Shown here piece after piece: positions 33,721-42,634 of a stretch of 64,000 nt of DNA; positions within the stretch are counted from its first letter, which is position 1; every line of letters begins with the position of its first letter. Source of the stretch: Actinomycetospora callitridis (lineage in GTDB: Bacteria > Actinomycetota > Actinomycetes > Mycobacteriales > Pseudonocardiaceae). Both the position numbers and the translations under genes were made by a program. Location: the NCBI RefSeq assembly GCF_028737265.1, contig NZ_JAQZAK010000013.1:62001-126000 (forward strand), read 5' to 3'. The notes beneath the pieces were generated by a model. The model was not told the origin of the DNA, made no database searches, and saw only the letters and a program-made list of their open reading frames with translations.

Positions 33721-34462
33721 ATCGGCGTGTCCCGCCCGCCTCGGGGCGGGAGCCGGAGGTGTCGGCGTTGTCGAGGAGCCACTGCGCGACGGCGGTGAGC
33801 TTCAGGTTGGTGTCCTGGGAGGACTTCACCAGCATCTGGAAGGCGCCCTCGTCGTCGACCTTGAAGCGCTCGCGCAGCAGACCCTTGGCCTGCCCGATGA
33901 GGTCGCGGCTGTCGACCGCGCGCTGCAGGTGGATGGCGGTGTTCGCGCCGTAGAGCAGCACGGCGGCCTGGATGCCGAACAGTCCGGCCAGCGTCTGTGC
34001 TTCGTCGTCGAAGGCGTCGGGTTCGGCCGAGTAGAGGTTCAGCGCGGCCCGGATGCCGCCGTCGACCGAGAGCTGCGTCGACATCAGTCCCCGGTAGCCG
34101 GCTTCGGCGGCGTAGGGCGAGAACCGTGGCCAGCGGTCGGCGTCGGCCCCGGCGAGGTCCTGGGCGACGACGGTGCCGGTCTCGGGTGGGTCCTCGATCG
34201 CGGTGATGCACGGGCCCTCGTGGAGCTCGCTCTGCTTCTCGTCGAGCTTGCGGATGCTCTCGCTGGTGGGGTGGCGGGTCTCGACGCGGCCGTGCTCGGT
34301 GATCGAGATGCTGCCCGCGTCCACCGCGGGGACGGTGGTGACGGCCGAGGCGACGATCTGCTCGAGGGTCTGTTCGAGGTCGCGGACGCTGCGGCGCTGG
34401 GCCAGGTCCTGGGCCGCGGTGCGCAGCGAGGCGACGAGGTGATCGTGGTGCCCGGAGGTCAT
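33719..34462 (-). CDS. GAF-ANTAR regulator
   Basis: Protein of 247 residues. Residues 25-175 form a GAF sensor domain (SISITEHGRVETRHPTSESI; AALNLYSAEPDAFDDEAQTLAGLFG). The C-terminal ANTAR domain is DLIGQAKGLLRERFKVDDEGAFQMLVKSSQDTNLKLTAVAQWLLD, which binds RNA dihairpins to prevent transcription termination. ATG at 34462 gives a normal length; a longer start is not conserved. The pairing of STAS and GAF-ANTAR genes is common in actinomycete stress signalling. Confidence 0.88.
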   Translation of the reverse strand: MTSGHHDHLVASLRTAAQDLAQRRSVRDLEQTLEQIVASAVTTVPAVDAGSISITEHGRVETRHPTSESIRKLDEKQSELHEGPCITAIEDPPETGTVVAQDLAGADADRWPRFSPYAAEAGYRGLMSTQLSVDGGIRAALNLYSAEPDAFDDEAQTLAGLFGIQAAVLLYGANTAIHLQRAVDSRDLIGQAKGLLRERFKVDDEGAFQMLVKSSQDTNLKLTAVAQWLLDNADTSGSRPEAGGTRR

Positions 34463-34984
34463 GGGTGCTTCCCGCTCGTCGAGGGCCGGTGGGCACGAGG
34501 CGCGAATGATCGAGCGCGCTGATCGGCAGAGCCGATGCGACATGCGCGGCGATCTGCCCTGTCGACCGGCTGGCGGAGGTCGGGGATGCACATGACGTAC
34601 GGGACTGGAGAAGAGCTGCAGAGCAGGCGCCCCGTGTCCGGGTCACGGCCGTGCGGTCGACCTGTGCCACACCGTACAGCTCTCCGTCCCCGCTGGTGGG
34701 GCGGCGCGACCCCGCCCCCGCGGCGCCTCGCGGCGTGCGCGGAAGCGGGGCCGGCCTCTCCGGCTGCGCTGGTGAACCGGACCTGCGGCGTACTCGCGCA
34801 CACCGTCCGGTCCGGCTCCAGCCCACAGGCGGCAGAGGTGATCTACCCCGAGACGTTGATCGTTCTAACCCACGAGCCGTGGCTCCTCCGCGTTGCTCGC
34901 GCCGCCGATCGCGGCGTCGCCGTCCCTGTTCGGCCGAGAGCGAACCCTCGCCTCCGGGCGCGGCACGCTGGCTAGCGTCGGCGC
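34463..34984. other. 522-base gap without a recognisable gene
   Basis: Between the divergent GAF-ANTAR gene and the dienelactone-hydrolase-like gene. Open frames exist on both strands (for example 34535-34975 plus and 34459-34803 minus), but their translations are arginine/proline-rich and look like G+C noise. The most A/T-rich point is around 34850-34870 (ACGTTGATCGTTCTAAC), perhaps the promoter of the 34985 gene. No tRNA or strong hairpin was seen. Confidence 0.5.
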
Positions 34985-35767
34985 ATGGTCGCCACGCGCG
35001 AGGTCACGTACGACGCCGACGGTCTGGTGATGGTCGGGCACATGGCCCGACCGGATGGTGCGGGACCGTGGCCCACGGTGCTGATCGGCCACGACGGGAT
35101 CGGCCTCGACGACTTCCAGCGCCGCCGCGCCGACCACCTCGCCGAGCGCGGCTACCTGGCCCTGGCGATGGACTACCACGGCGGTCGGTGGTTCGGCGGT
35201 GCTCCGGAGGCGATGCTGGAGCGGGTCCTGCCGCTGATCGGCGACCCCGACCGGATGCGGGCCGTCGGGCACGCCGCGCTCGACGTCCTGCTCGCCGAGC
35301 CCGGTGCCGACCCGAGCCGGCTCGCCGCCCTGGGGTACGGCGCGGGTGGCTCCGTCGTCCTCGAGCTCACCCGTGCCGGAGTGCCGTTCCGCGGTGTCGC
35401 CGTCGTCCATCCCGGCCTGCCGCCGGCCCGCGTGGAGGACTGGGCCGCGGTCGGCGCCACGTTCCTGCTCGCCACGGGCTCGGAGGACCCGCTGTGCACA
35501 CCGGACCAGGTCCTGGCGTTCACCGCGGCGTGGCAGGAGGCCCGGGTCGACTGGCGGGTCCACATCTACGGCGGCGCCCAGCACGCGTTCTGGGCGGCGC
35601 CGACCCACTCCGACGGTTCTCCGGCCGAGGGCACGACCCACGCGATGCCCACGGTGCCCGGGGTGGCGCACCACCCCGCCCACACCGCCCGCGCGTGGCG
35701 GGCGGTGCTCGACCTGCTGGACGAGACGATCGGCGAGCTGTCGCCCGCACCGTCCGGCCGACGCTGA
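34985..35767 (+). CDS. Dienelactone-hydrolase-family protein without the nucleophile
   Basis: Protein of 260 residues, alpha/beta-hydrolase fold of the DLH family. The acid Asp168 (TGSEDPLCTP) and His200 (GGAQHAFW) are in place. The nucleophile elbow, normally GYCFGG, is GYGAGG at 117-122, so Gly119 stands where the catalytic Cys (or Ser) should be. It is therefore probably a non-catalytic homolog or uses another mechanism. It lies 62 bases before a LysR gene on the same strand and ahead of the aconitase-X operon, which suggests a ligand-binding or accessory role there. Confidence 0.8.
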   Translation: MVATREVTYDADGLVMVGHMARPDGAGPWPTVLIGHDGIGLDDFQRRRADHLAERGYLALAMDYHGGRWFGGAPEAMLERVLPLIGDPDRMRAVGHAALDVLLAEPGADPSRLAALGYGAGGSVVLELTRAGVPFRGVAVVHPGLPPARVEDWAAVGATFLLATGSEDPLCTPDQVLAFTAAWQEARVDWRVHIYGGAQHAFWAAPTHSDGSPAEGTTHAMPTVPGVAHHPAHTARAWRAVLDLLDETIGELSPAPSGRR

Positions 35768-35829
35768 TCAGCTGTCGGCGCGCCGCGCACCCCTGGCGCC
35801 GGGCTCCGTCGCCGGTCAGGCTCCACGCC

Positions 35830-36783
35830 GTGCGGGCACCCTCGGCCCACCTGGCCAACCTCGACCTCAACCTGCTGGTGTCGTTGCGGGAGCTGCTGCG
35901 CGAACGGAACGTCACGCGGGCCGCCGCCCGCATCGGGGTGTCCCAGCCGGCCGCCAGCGCCGCGCTGTCCCGGCTCCGTCGCCACTTCGACGACGAGCTG
36001 CTCACCCGGCACGCGGGCGGCTACGTCCTCACGCCTCTCGCGGTCCAGCTCGCCGACCAGGTCGAGGGGGTCTGCACCGCGGCGGAGCGCCTGTTCGGCA
36101 CCGGGCACCACTTCGACCCCCGGGCCTCGCGCCGCGGCTTCAGCCTGCTCATCGCCGACTACACCGTCGCCGTCCTCGGGACTACGCTGTCCGCGGCGCT
36201 CGCCCGGCGCGCGCCCGGGGTGGAACTGCGACTGCGGCTGGTGCGCGAGTCCTTCTCCGCCGACATCGGCGAGACGATCAGGCTCATCGACGGCATGATC
36301 GCGCCACCCGCCGCGCGCTTCGACCGCCCGGACCTGCGCTCGGTCGACCTCTTCACCGACCGTTGGGTGCTCCTGATCGACGCCGCGAACCCCGCCGTGC
36401 ACCAGGAGCTGACCCCGGCACGGCTGGCCGTGATGCCCTGGGTCGTGCCCTTCGCCCCGGAGCGCGGGTTCTCCGCCGCGGCGCCCATCACCCGCCAGTT
36501 CACCCGGCTCGGCGTCGAGCCGGACACCCGCGTGCGGGTGGAGAGCTACCTCGCCGTACCCCACCTCGTGGCCGGCACCGACCGGGTCGCGCTGGTGCAG
36601 GAACGGCTCGCCCGCGACGTCGCCGCGGGCCTCGGGCTGGTCGTCCGCGAGTGCCCCGGCACCGCCGACGAGGACGGCGCCGGCACGATCTGCGAACGGT
36701 TCTGGTGGCACGCCGACCTCGACAACGACCCCGCGCACCGCTGGCTGCGGTCCCTGCTCGTGGAGCTGTCGGCGGAGCTGTGA
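35830..36783 (+). CDS. LysR-family regulator (NodD-like group)
   Basis: Protein of 317 residues from GTG 35830. The opening LANLDLNLLVSLRELLRERN and helix-turn-helix TRAAARIGVSQPAASAALSRLRRHF are typical of the NodD/LinR/PcpR-like LysR proteins, which usually activate aromatic or cyclic acid catabolism. Effector domain from about residue 95. It is 92 bases upstream of the aconitase-X operon and in the same direction, so it probably activates that operon; the GTG start is the best-fitting but is not preceded by a strong site. Confidence 0.88.
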   Translation: MRAPSAHLANLDLNLLVSLRELLRERNVTRAAARIGVSQPAASAALSRLRRHFDDELLTRHAGGYVLTPLAVQLADQVEGVCTAAERLFGTGHHFDPRASRRGFSLLIADYTVAVLGTTLSAALARRAPGVELRLRLVRESFSADIGETIRLIDGMIAPPAARFDRPDLRSVDLFTDRWVLLIDAANPAVHQELTPARLAVMPWVVPFAPERGFSAAAPITRQFTRLGVEPDTRVRVESYLAVPHLVAGTDRVALVQERLARDVAAGLGLVVRECPGTADEDGAGTICERFWWHADLDNDPAHRWLRSLLVELSAEL

Positions 36784-36800
36784 GCCCCTGACCTGGGGGT

Positions 36801-36815
36801 ATCGACGCCGTTGAT
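36801..36815. promoter_or_regulatory. Candidate LysR box for the aconitase-X operon
   Basis: ATCGACGCCGTTGAT fits T-N11-A and is an inverted repeat of ATCRACG/CGTTGAT with one mismatch. It lies 60-75 bases before the 36876 start. The right half CGTTGAT also occurs at 34854-34860, ahead of the 34985 gene. Confidence 0.35.
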
Positions 36816-36875
36816 GCCCGTGCAGGCCGGTTGTCTATTTCCGTGTGGTCCAGAGCACTGCCTAGCGTGCGTGAC

Positions 36876-38192
36876 ATGCCACACCCGCTCACCGACCTCC
36901 CGGTCCGCACGGTGGTGCGGGAGGGGCCGGCCCATCCCGCCGATCCGGCCGACCACCGGGTCCGCGCCGACGTCTGCGTCGTCGGGGCCGGCATCGCCGG
37001 ACTGTCGGCGGCGGTGGAGTCGGCGAAGCTCGGTCGTGACGTCGTCCTCGTCGACTCGCTGCCGGTGCTCGGCGGTCAGATGGTGAACTCGCTGATCGGC
37101 CTGTTCTGCGGTGTCTTCGGCAACGCGCCGCAGCACCGCCGGCTGACCTACGGGCTCCTCGAGGACATCTTCGCCGACCTCGGTGCGAGCGGGGACCTGT
37201 TCTACCGCGTCGGCCACACGACGACCGTCGGGTACGACGAGGTCCGCCTGGGCCGGTGGGTGGAGGACACCGTCCGGGCCCACGGGATCAAGGTGCTCAC
37301 CGGGGCGTCGCTCGCCGGGGTCGATCGCGAGGGCGACCGTGTCGTCGGCGCCCGCTTCGCCACCCGGTACGGACCCGTCGACGTGCGTGCCCACGGCTTC
37401 GTCGACGCGAGCGGCGACGCGGCGCTGAGCTGGGCGGCCGGGCTGCCCTGCCGCCTGCCCGACCGAGAGATCTACGGGAGCCAGCAGCTCGTCGTCGAGC
37501 ACCTCGACGAGTCGGAGCCGCCCGACCCCGCGGACCTCTCCGCCCGGGTCGGCGCGAAGGCCGCCGAGTACGGCCTGCGCCGCCACGACGGGCTCGCGTT
37601 CTTCTTCCCCGGCCGGGGAACCGCCGTGCTGAACATGACCCACATCGAGGCGCCGCTCGACCCGTTCGCGGCCGCCGAGGCCCAGCTGGAGGGCAAGGCC
37701 CAGGCCGACCGGGTCGTCGAGTTCCTGCGGGCCGAGTTCCCCGAGGTCTTCGGCAAGGCCGCCGTCCGCTCCTATGGGCTGCCCGGGCGTCGTCAGACGC
37801 GCTGGGTGCAGGCCGTCCACCAGCTCACCGTCGACGAGGTCCGGGCGGGGGTCCGCTTTCCGGACGCCGTCGCCCGCACGGCCTGGCCCATCGAGCTGCA
37901 CGACACCCCGGACGGCTACGTCTGGGAGACCTTCGGCGAGGACCACCTGCACTACGTGCCGCTGCGCTCGATGGCGCCTCCCGAGGTCGCGAACCTGCTC
38001 GTCGCCGGGCGCTGCGTGGACGGCGACGCGGCCGCGCTGTCGAGCGTGCGCGTGATGGGGCCCTGCGCCGCGATGGGCCACGCCGCCGCGCACGCCCTCG
38101 ACATGGCGGGTCCCGACGGCAGCGTGCACGCGGTGCACGCCGATCGGGCCGCCGAGCTCCGCGACCGCATCCGGGAGAACGTCGATGACTGA
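36876..38192 (+). CDS. FAD-dependent oxidoreductase of the aconitase-X operon
   Basis: Protein of 438 residues. N-terminal FAD fold VCVVGAGIAGLSAAVESAKLGRDVVLVD, followed by LPVLGGQMVNSLIGLFCGVFG with the GGxxxxxxxG pattern of the FAD_oxidored (PF12831-like) group; near the end LLVAGRCVDGDAAALSSVRVMGPCAAMGHAAA closes the flavin site. Related proteins include fumarate-reductase-like and xanthan-lyase-annotated oxidoreductases; substrate unknown. The ATG at 36876 (MPHPLTDLP) is preferred to a start 45 bases upstream. It opens a nine-gene co-directional run. Confidence 0.8.
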   Translation: MPHPLTDLPVRTVVREGPAHPADPADHRVRADVCVVGAGIAGLSAAVESAKLGRDVVLVDSLPVLGGQMVNSLIGLFCGVFGNAPQHRRLTYGLLEDIFADLGASGDLFYRVGHTTTVGYDEVRLGRWVEDTVRAHGIKVLTGASLAGVDREGDRVVGARFATRYGPVDVRAHGFVDASGDAALSWAAGLPCRLPDREIYGSQQLVVEHLDESEPPDPADLSARVGAKAAEYGLRRHDGLAFFFPGRGTAVLNMTHIEAPLDPFAAAEAQLEGKAQADRVVEFLRAEFPEVFGKAAVRSYGLPGRRQTRWVQAVHQLTVDEVRAGVRFPDAVARTAWPIELHDTPDGYVWETFGEDHLHYVPLRSMAPPEVANLLVAGRCVDGDAAALSSVRVMGPCAAMGHAAAHALDMAGPDGSVHAVHADRAAELRDRIRENVDD

Positions 38193-38204
38193 GCCGAGCC
38201 AGCG

Positions 38205-39485
38205 ATGATCCTCACCGACGACGAGCAGCGCATGCGCGACGGCGCGGAGGGCCCGGCGGTGGCGGCCGCGATGGACCTGCTGGTGCGCTACGGGCAGGCC
38301 CTCGACGCCGAGCGCCTCTGCACCGTCCGCAACGTCGCGGGCACCACCACCCAGCCCTCGCCGGTCAAGGCCCGTCTGGTCGCCGAGGGCGGCTGGGACC
38401 GTGCGTTCTCGATCATCAACCTCGACGCGGACGAGACGCTGCCGATCCCGCCGATGGCCGTGCCGACCTGTCAGCTGCAGCAGGGCTTCGGGCCGGACTC
38501 GGTGGGCACGGTGCCCTACCCGCCGGAGTTCGTGGAGCTCCAGACCGACGGGGAGGCCTTCGTCGGCGCCCGCGGGGTGTCGGTGCTCGCGACCTGCACG
38601 CCCTACCAGGTGGGCAATCTGCCGGTGCGCGGCGAGCACTGCGCGTGGATGGAGTCCTCGGCCGTCGTCTACGCCAACAGCGTGCTCGGGGCCCGCACCA
38701 ACTGTGAGGGCGGCGCCTCCACCGGCGCAGCGAGCCTCACCGGGCGCATCCCGTGCTGGGGTAACCACCACGACGCCCACCGACTCGGCACCCACCTGGT
38801 GCGGGTGGACACGCCGGTCTCCTCGTTCCGGGACTGGGGGCTGCTCGGCTACGCCGTCGGCGACGTCGTGCAGGAGGCCCGCCCGGTGATCACCGGCGAC
38901 CACGCGCTGCCCGACCTCACCGACCTCAAGCACTTCGGCGCCGCCGCGGCCTCGTCGGGCGGGGTCGAGATGTACCACGTCGTCGGCGTAACCCCCGAGG
39001 CCCCGACGGTGACCGCGGCGTTCGGCGGCCGCCGGGTGCCCGAGCCGGTGGTGTTCGGCGAAGCCGAGAAGCGGGCCGCGTACGAACGCCTCAACGACCA
39101 GGGCAGCGACACCGACGTCGACTTCGTGCTGCTCGGCTGCCCGCACGCGTCGCTCGACCAGATCCACGACGTCGCCCGGGCGCTCGACGGGCGTCGCCTG
39201 GCCGACGGCACCCAGCTCTGGATCATGGCGCCGCGGGCGCTCGCGGTGGTCGCCGAGCGCTCCGGTCACACCGCCGTCATCGAGGCCGCCGGCGGGCGGG
39301 TACTCACCGACTCCTGCCCGGCCATGTCGCGCGCCGCGCCCCTCGGTACCCGGGTGTTCGCCACCGACTCGGCCAAGCAGGCGCACTACCTGCCCGCCAT
39401 CCTCGGCATCCAGGCCTGGTTCGGCACCACGGCCGAGTGCGTCGACGCCGCGGTCACCGGCCGCTGGCGCGGGGACCTCTCGTGA
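38205..39485 (+). CDS. Aconitase X catalytic (large) subunit
   Basis: Protein of 426 residues of the AcnX (former DUF521) family, iron-sulfur hydro-lyases. Hallmark segments are ARTNCEGGASTGAASLTGR (Cys167), LLGCPHASLDQI (Cys312) and LTDSCPAM (Cys371), likely the cluster ligands. The separate small subunit follows, the bacterial two-gene form. Known members dehydrate cis-3-hydroxy-L-proline (bacteria) or phosphomevalonate (archaea); many subgroups are uncharacterised. Nothing here decides the substrate, and the neighbours (amidohydrolases, Rieske ferredoxin, NitT-type importer) are unlike either known pathway. Confidence 0.9.
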   Translation: MILTDDEQRMRDGAEGPAVAAAMDLLVRYGQALDAERLCTVRNVAGTTTQPSPVKARLVAEGGWDRAFSIINLDADETLPIPPMAVPTCQLQQGFGPDSVGTVPYPPEFVELQTDGEAFVGARGVSVLATCTPYQVGNLPVRGEHCAWMESSAVVYANSVLGARTNCEGGASTGAASLTGRIPCWGNHHDAHRLGTHLVRVDTPVSSFRDWGLLGYAVGDVVQEARPVITGDHALPDLTDLKHFGAAAASSGGVEMYHVVGVTPEAPTVTAAFGGRRVPEPVVFGEAEKRAAYERLNDQGSDTDVDFVLLGCPHASLDQIHDVARALDGRRLADGTQLWIMAPRALAVVAERSGHTAVIEAAGGRVLTDSCPAMSRAAPLGTRVFATDSAKQAHYLPAILGIQAWFGTTAECVDAAVTGRWRGDLS

Positions 39486-39931
39486 CGGGCCTGCGACCGG
39501 CCCCGGCCCGGGTGGTGCTGCGCGGCCGGACCGTCGTGCCCGGCGTGGTCACCGGCGAGGTGCTCGTCTCGCCGGAGACGATCTCGGGCTGGGGCGGCAT
39601 CGACCCGGCCACCGGGACGATCACCGAGGCGCGACACCCGCTGGCCGGGGTCTGCTTCACCGGCCGGATCCTCGTCTTCCCCGGCGCCAAGGGTTCCTCG
39701 GGCTGGTCGGGCTTCTTCCAGACCACGCGGCTGCTCGGGACCGCGCCGATCGGGATGGTCTTCGCGGTCACCACGACGAAGGTCGCCCTCGGGGCCGTCG
39801 TCACCCGCGTGCCCGCCCTCGCCGACCTCGACGACGACCCGGTCGCCGTGCTGCGCACCGGCGACCGGATCCGGCTCGACGCGACCGCGGGTGTCGTCGA
39901 GCTCCTGGCGCGCACCGAGGAGGAGCCGTGA
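39482..39931 (+). CDS. Aconitase X small (swivel) subunit
   Basis: Protein of 149 residues (GTG 39482, four-base overlap with the large subunit). It is the DUF126 swivel domain: VLRGRTVVPGVVTGEVLVSPETISGWGG and the catalytic serine loop FPGAKGSSGWSGFF. It completes the aconitase X active site. Its stop overlaps the Rieske ferredoxin start, again by four bases. Confidence 0.9.
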   Translation: MTGLRPAPARVVLRGRTVVPGVVTGEVLVSPETISGWGGIDPATGTITEARHPLAGVCFTGRILVFPGAKGSSGWSGFFQTTRLLGTAPIGMVFAVTTTKVALGAVVTRVPALADLDDDPVAVLRTGDRIRLDATAGVVELLARTEEEP

Positions 39932-40383
39932 AGGTCGCGGTGATGGGCGCCGACGAGCTCGCGCCCGGCGAGCACCGGGTGGTGCAGGTGGGCCGGCGCT
40001 CGATCGGGATCTTCCGGGTGGGCGACGAGTACCACGCGCTCGCCGACCACTGCCCGCACCAGGGCGGGCCCCTCTGCCGGGGCCGCGCCGCGCCCCTCGC
40101 CGTGGCCGGCGCGCCCGGCGAGGTCGCGCTCGACCCCGACCGAGTGTTCGTCGCCTGCCCCTGGCACGGCTGGGAGTACGACGTCACCACCGGCCGGTCC
40201 TACTTCGGTCCGGGCGAGGCGCCCGTCCGCAGCTACGCCACCGAGGTCGTCGCCGTCGACCCGGCCACCGGGCGCGTCCCCGGGCCCTACGTCGCCGACA
40301 CCTACGCGGTGACCGTCGAGGACCGCGTGGTCGTCGTCGACACCGCCGCACGTCGCCCCACCGACCCGGAGGAGACCGCATGA
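39928..40383 (+). CDS. Rieske-type [2Fe-2S] protein
   Basis: Protein of 151 residues from GTG 39928. Rieske ligands are CPHQGGPLC and CPWHGWEYD (Cys-x-His ... Cys-x2-His), but with about 32 residues between the two halves, longer than the usual 16-20, owing to an inserted APLAVAGAPGEVALDPD loop. Small soluble Rieske ferredoxins of this kind pass electrons to an oxygenase or oxidoreductase. No terminal oxygenase is encoded in this operon, so the FAD oxidoreductase at 36876 is a plausible partner. Overlaps the next gene by four bases. Confidence 0.85.
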   Translation: MKVAVMGADELAPGEHRVVQVGRRSIGIFRVGDEYHALADHCPHQGGPLCRGRAAPLAVAGAPGEVALDPDRVFVACPWHGWEYDVTTGRSYFGPGEAPVRSYATEVVAVDPATGRVPGPYVADTYAVTVEDRVVVVDTAARRPTDPEETA

Positions 40384-41522
40384 CCACCGTCTCCGCGCCC
40401 GGCACCCACGCCCCCGCCGAGGGGCCGGGTCCTGCCGCGCCGCGACCCGCGGGCCGCCGCCCCCGCACCGCCGTCGTCGACGCGGACATCCACCCCGCGG
40501 TGGTCCCGGCGCGGCTGGCCGTCGAGCTGCCCGCGCCCTGGCGGCGGCGCTACGAGCGCTTCGGGGTGCGCGGGGCCCCGCCGCCCGCGATCTACCCACG
40601 GGTGCGCAACGGCGGCATGCGCGCCGACGCCCACCCGTCGTCGGGCCCGCCCGGCAGCGACCTGGGGCTGCTGCGCGAGCAGCTGCTCGACGCCTACGAC
40701 CTGGTCGCCGGCGTGCTGATCCCGCTGCAGGGCCACACCTGGGGCGCCGAGGAGCCCGCGTACGCCGCTGCCCTGTGCCGCGCGCTCAACGACATCCAGG
40801 TCGCGGACTTCCTCGACCCCGAGCCCCGGCTGCGCGCCAGCATCTGCATCGCGCACGAGTCGCCCGAGCACGCCGTCGCCGAGATCGAGCGGCGCGCGGG
40901 CGACCCCCGCTTCGTCCAGGTGCTCTTCCCCAGCGGCTCGCACCTGCCGGTCGCCGACGCCAAGTACCGGCCGATCTACGCCGCGGCCGCCGCGGCCGGG
41001 CTGCCGATCGGGATGCACCTCGGCGGGACCGAGGGCCACCGCGGCGACGGCTGGCCGTCGTTCTACCTCGAGCAGCACGGCTGGTACGGCAACGCGATGG
41101 CCATGGCCCTCACCTCGCTCGTCGCCGGCGGGGTGTTCGACGAGCTCCCCGACCTGCGGCTGGTGCTCGTCGAGGGCGGGATCACCTGGCTGCCGTCGCT
41201 GCTGTGGGGCCTGGACTCGGGGTGGGCCGTGTTCCGCGACGACGTGCCGGGGCTGCACCGCCCTCCGTCGGAGATCGTCCGCGAGCACTGCTGGTTCACC
41301 ACCCAGCCGATCGACGAGCCGGAGAACCTCGCGCACCTCGCGACGACGCTGCGCCACGCCGGCCTGACCGACCGGATCCTGTTCGCCTCGGACTACCCGC
41401 ACTGGGACTTCGACGACCCGGTGACCGCGCTGCGGGTGCTCCCCGCCGACGTCCGGCGCCCGATCATGGCCCGCAACGCGGCGGCGCTCTACGGCGTGGA
41501 TCTCCCCGGGGACGCCCCGTGA
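40380..41522 (+). CDS. Amidohydrolase family 2 (decarboxylase/hydrolase-like) protein 1
   Basis: Protein of 380 residues. The metal motif at strand 1 is VDADIHPA (DxH instead of the more common HxH), with GMHLGG (His near 217), VEGGITWLPSLLW and FASDYPHWD (final Asp) as in the ACMSD/gamma-resorcylate-decarboxylase group. The first 28 residues are Ala/Pro-rich and non-conserved. It and its neighbour are diverged tandem relatives. Either C-C hydrolysis or non-oxidative decarboxylation is possible. Confidence 0.85.
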   Translation: MTTVSAPGTHAPAEGPGPAAPRPAGRRPRTAVVDADIHPAVVPARLAVELPAPWRRRYERFGVRGAPPPAIYPRVRNGGMRADAHPSSGPPGSDLGLLREQLLDAYDLVAGVLIPLQGHTWGAEEPAYAAALCRALNDIQVADFLDPEPRLRASICIAHESPEHAVAEIERRAGDPRFVQVLFPSGSHLPVADAKYRPIYAAAAAAGLPIGMHLGGTEGHRGDGWPSFYLEQHGWYGNAMAMALTSLVAGGVFDELPDLRLVLVEGGITWLPSLLWGLDSGWAVFRDDVPGLHRPPSEIVREHCWFTTQPIDEPENLAHLATTLRHAGLTDRILFASDYPHWDFDDPVTALRVLPADVRRPIMARNAAALYGVDLPGDAP

Positions 41523-42634
41523 ACGCCGGGGGAGCGGTCGACACCGACACCCACGTCGCCCCGGCGTCCCTGGCCGACCTCGCGCCGTACCTGCCCGCCT
41601 ACTGGCGCGACTACGTCGAGGGTGCCGCGCTGCGCCTGGACCCGACGCAGGCCGGCGCCTACCCGCCGGGCGCCGTGACGGACCCGGCGCCGGCCGACGT
41701 GGCGACGCTGCGTGCCCAGGTGCTCGACGTGCCCGCCCCCGGCGGAACGCCCGTCGACGTGGCGGTCCTGAGCGCGACCTCCGCGTTCGACGTCAGCCGC
41801 AACCCCTATTACGACGCGGCGCTGTGCCGGGCCCTCAACGACTGGGTCACCGCGACGTTCCTCGACCACGACCCCCGGCTGCGCGGCAGCATCGCCGTCC
41901 CGTCCGGCGATCCGGAGGCCGCCGTCGAGGAGATCCACCGCCGGGCCGGCGATCCTCGGTTCGTGGAGGTCGTGCTGCCCGTGCGCGGGCACGACCACCG
42001 CTACGGGCACCGCCGGTTCCTGCCGGTGTTCGAGGCGATCGCCGAGCACGGCCTCGTCGCCGGGCTGCACGCCTGGGGACGGGCCGGCTCCGCCGCGACC
42101 ACCACCGGGTTCACCCACACCTATCTGCAGGACTACCTGGCCCAGGGGCAGATCGCCCAGGGGCAGCTGACCAGCCTCGTCGTCGAGGGGGTGCTGGGCC
42201 GGCTGCCCGCGCTGCGGGTCGTCGTCGCCGAGTGCGGCTTCTCCTGGCTGCCACCCCTGCTCTGGCGCCTGGACAAGGAGTGGAAGGGCATCTGGCGCGA
42301 GGTCCCCTGGGTGACCCGCCCGCCCTCGGAGTACCTGCGCGAGCAGGTCCGCCTCACCTCGACCCCGGCCCACCTGCCGGCCGACCCGGACGAGCTCGCC
42401 GAGGCCCTCGAGATCCTCGACCCGGCCTCGCTCGTCCTCTACGCCGGCGATCACCCCCACGTCCACGGCGACGGCACGGAGCGCCTGCTCGCCGCACTCG
42501 GTCCGGCCGACCGCGCCGCCGTCCTCGGCGGGACCGCGAGGACCTTCCTGCTCGAGCGGGGCGCCCCGGCCCCACCCCCCGGGACCCGTTCGCCCACGAC
42601 CCGACCGCACCGTCGCGAGGAGGCTCCCCGATGA
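41519..42634 (+). CDS. Amidohydrolase family 2 protein 2
   Basis: Protein of 371 residues from GTG 41519. Motifs parallel those of protein 1 in order: VDTDTHVAP, ALCRALNDWVTATFLDHDPRL, GLHAWG, VVAECGFSWLPPLLWRLDKEW and YAGDHPH. The strand-5 histidine and terminal Asp are kept. It may form a hetero-oligomer with protein 1 or do a successive step. The last 25 residues are low-complexity. Stop overlaps the substrate-binding gene. Confidence 0.85.
   Translation: MNAGGAVDTDTHVAPASLADLAPYLPAYWRDYVEGAALRLDPTQAGAYPPGAVTDPAPADVATLRAQVLDVPAPGGTPVDVAVLSATSAFDVSRNPYYDAALCRALNDWVTATFLDHDPRLRGSIAVPSGDPEAAVEEIHRRAGDPRFVEVVLPVRGHDHRYGHRRFLPVFEAIAEHGLVAGLHAWGRAGSAATTTGFTHTYLQDYLAQGQIAQGQLTSLVVEGVLGRLPALRVVVAECGFSWLPPLLWRLDKEWKGIWREVPWVTRPPSEYLREQVRLTSTPAHLPADPDELAEALEILDPASLVLYAGDHPHVHGDGTERLLAALGPADRAAVLGGTARTFLLERGAPAPPPGTRSPTTRPHRREEAPR

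Noticed and set aside
34535..34975. Possible 146-residue gene in the 34463-34984 gap
   Set aside because: Arg/Pro/Gly-rich, no ribosome-binding site or motif; a matching minus-strand frame is equally plausible, so neither is annotated.
36546..39386. 946-codon minus-strand open frame opposite the aconitase-X genes
   Set aside because: Same shadow composition; the plus strand encodes clear proteins with conserved active sites.
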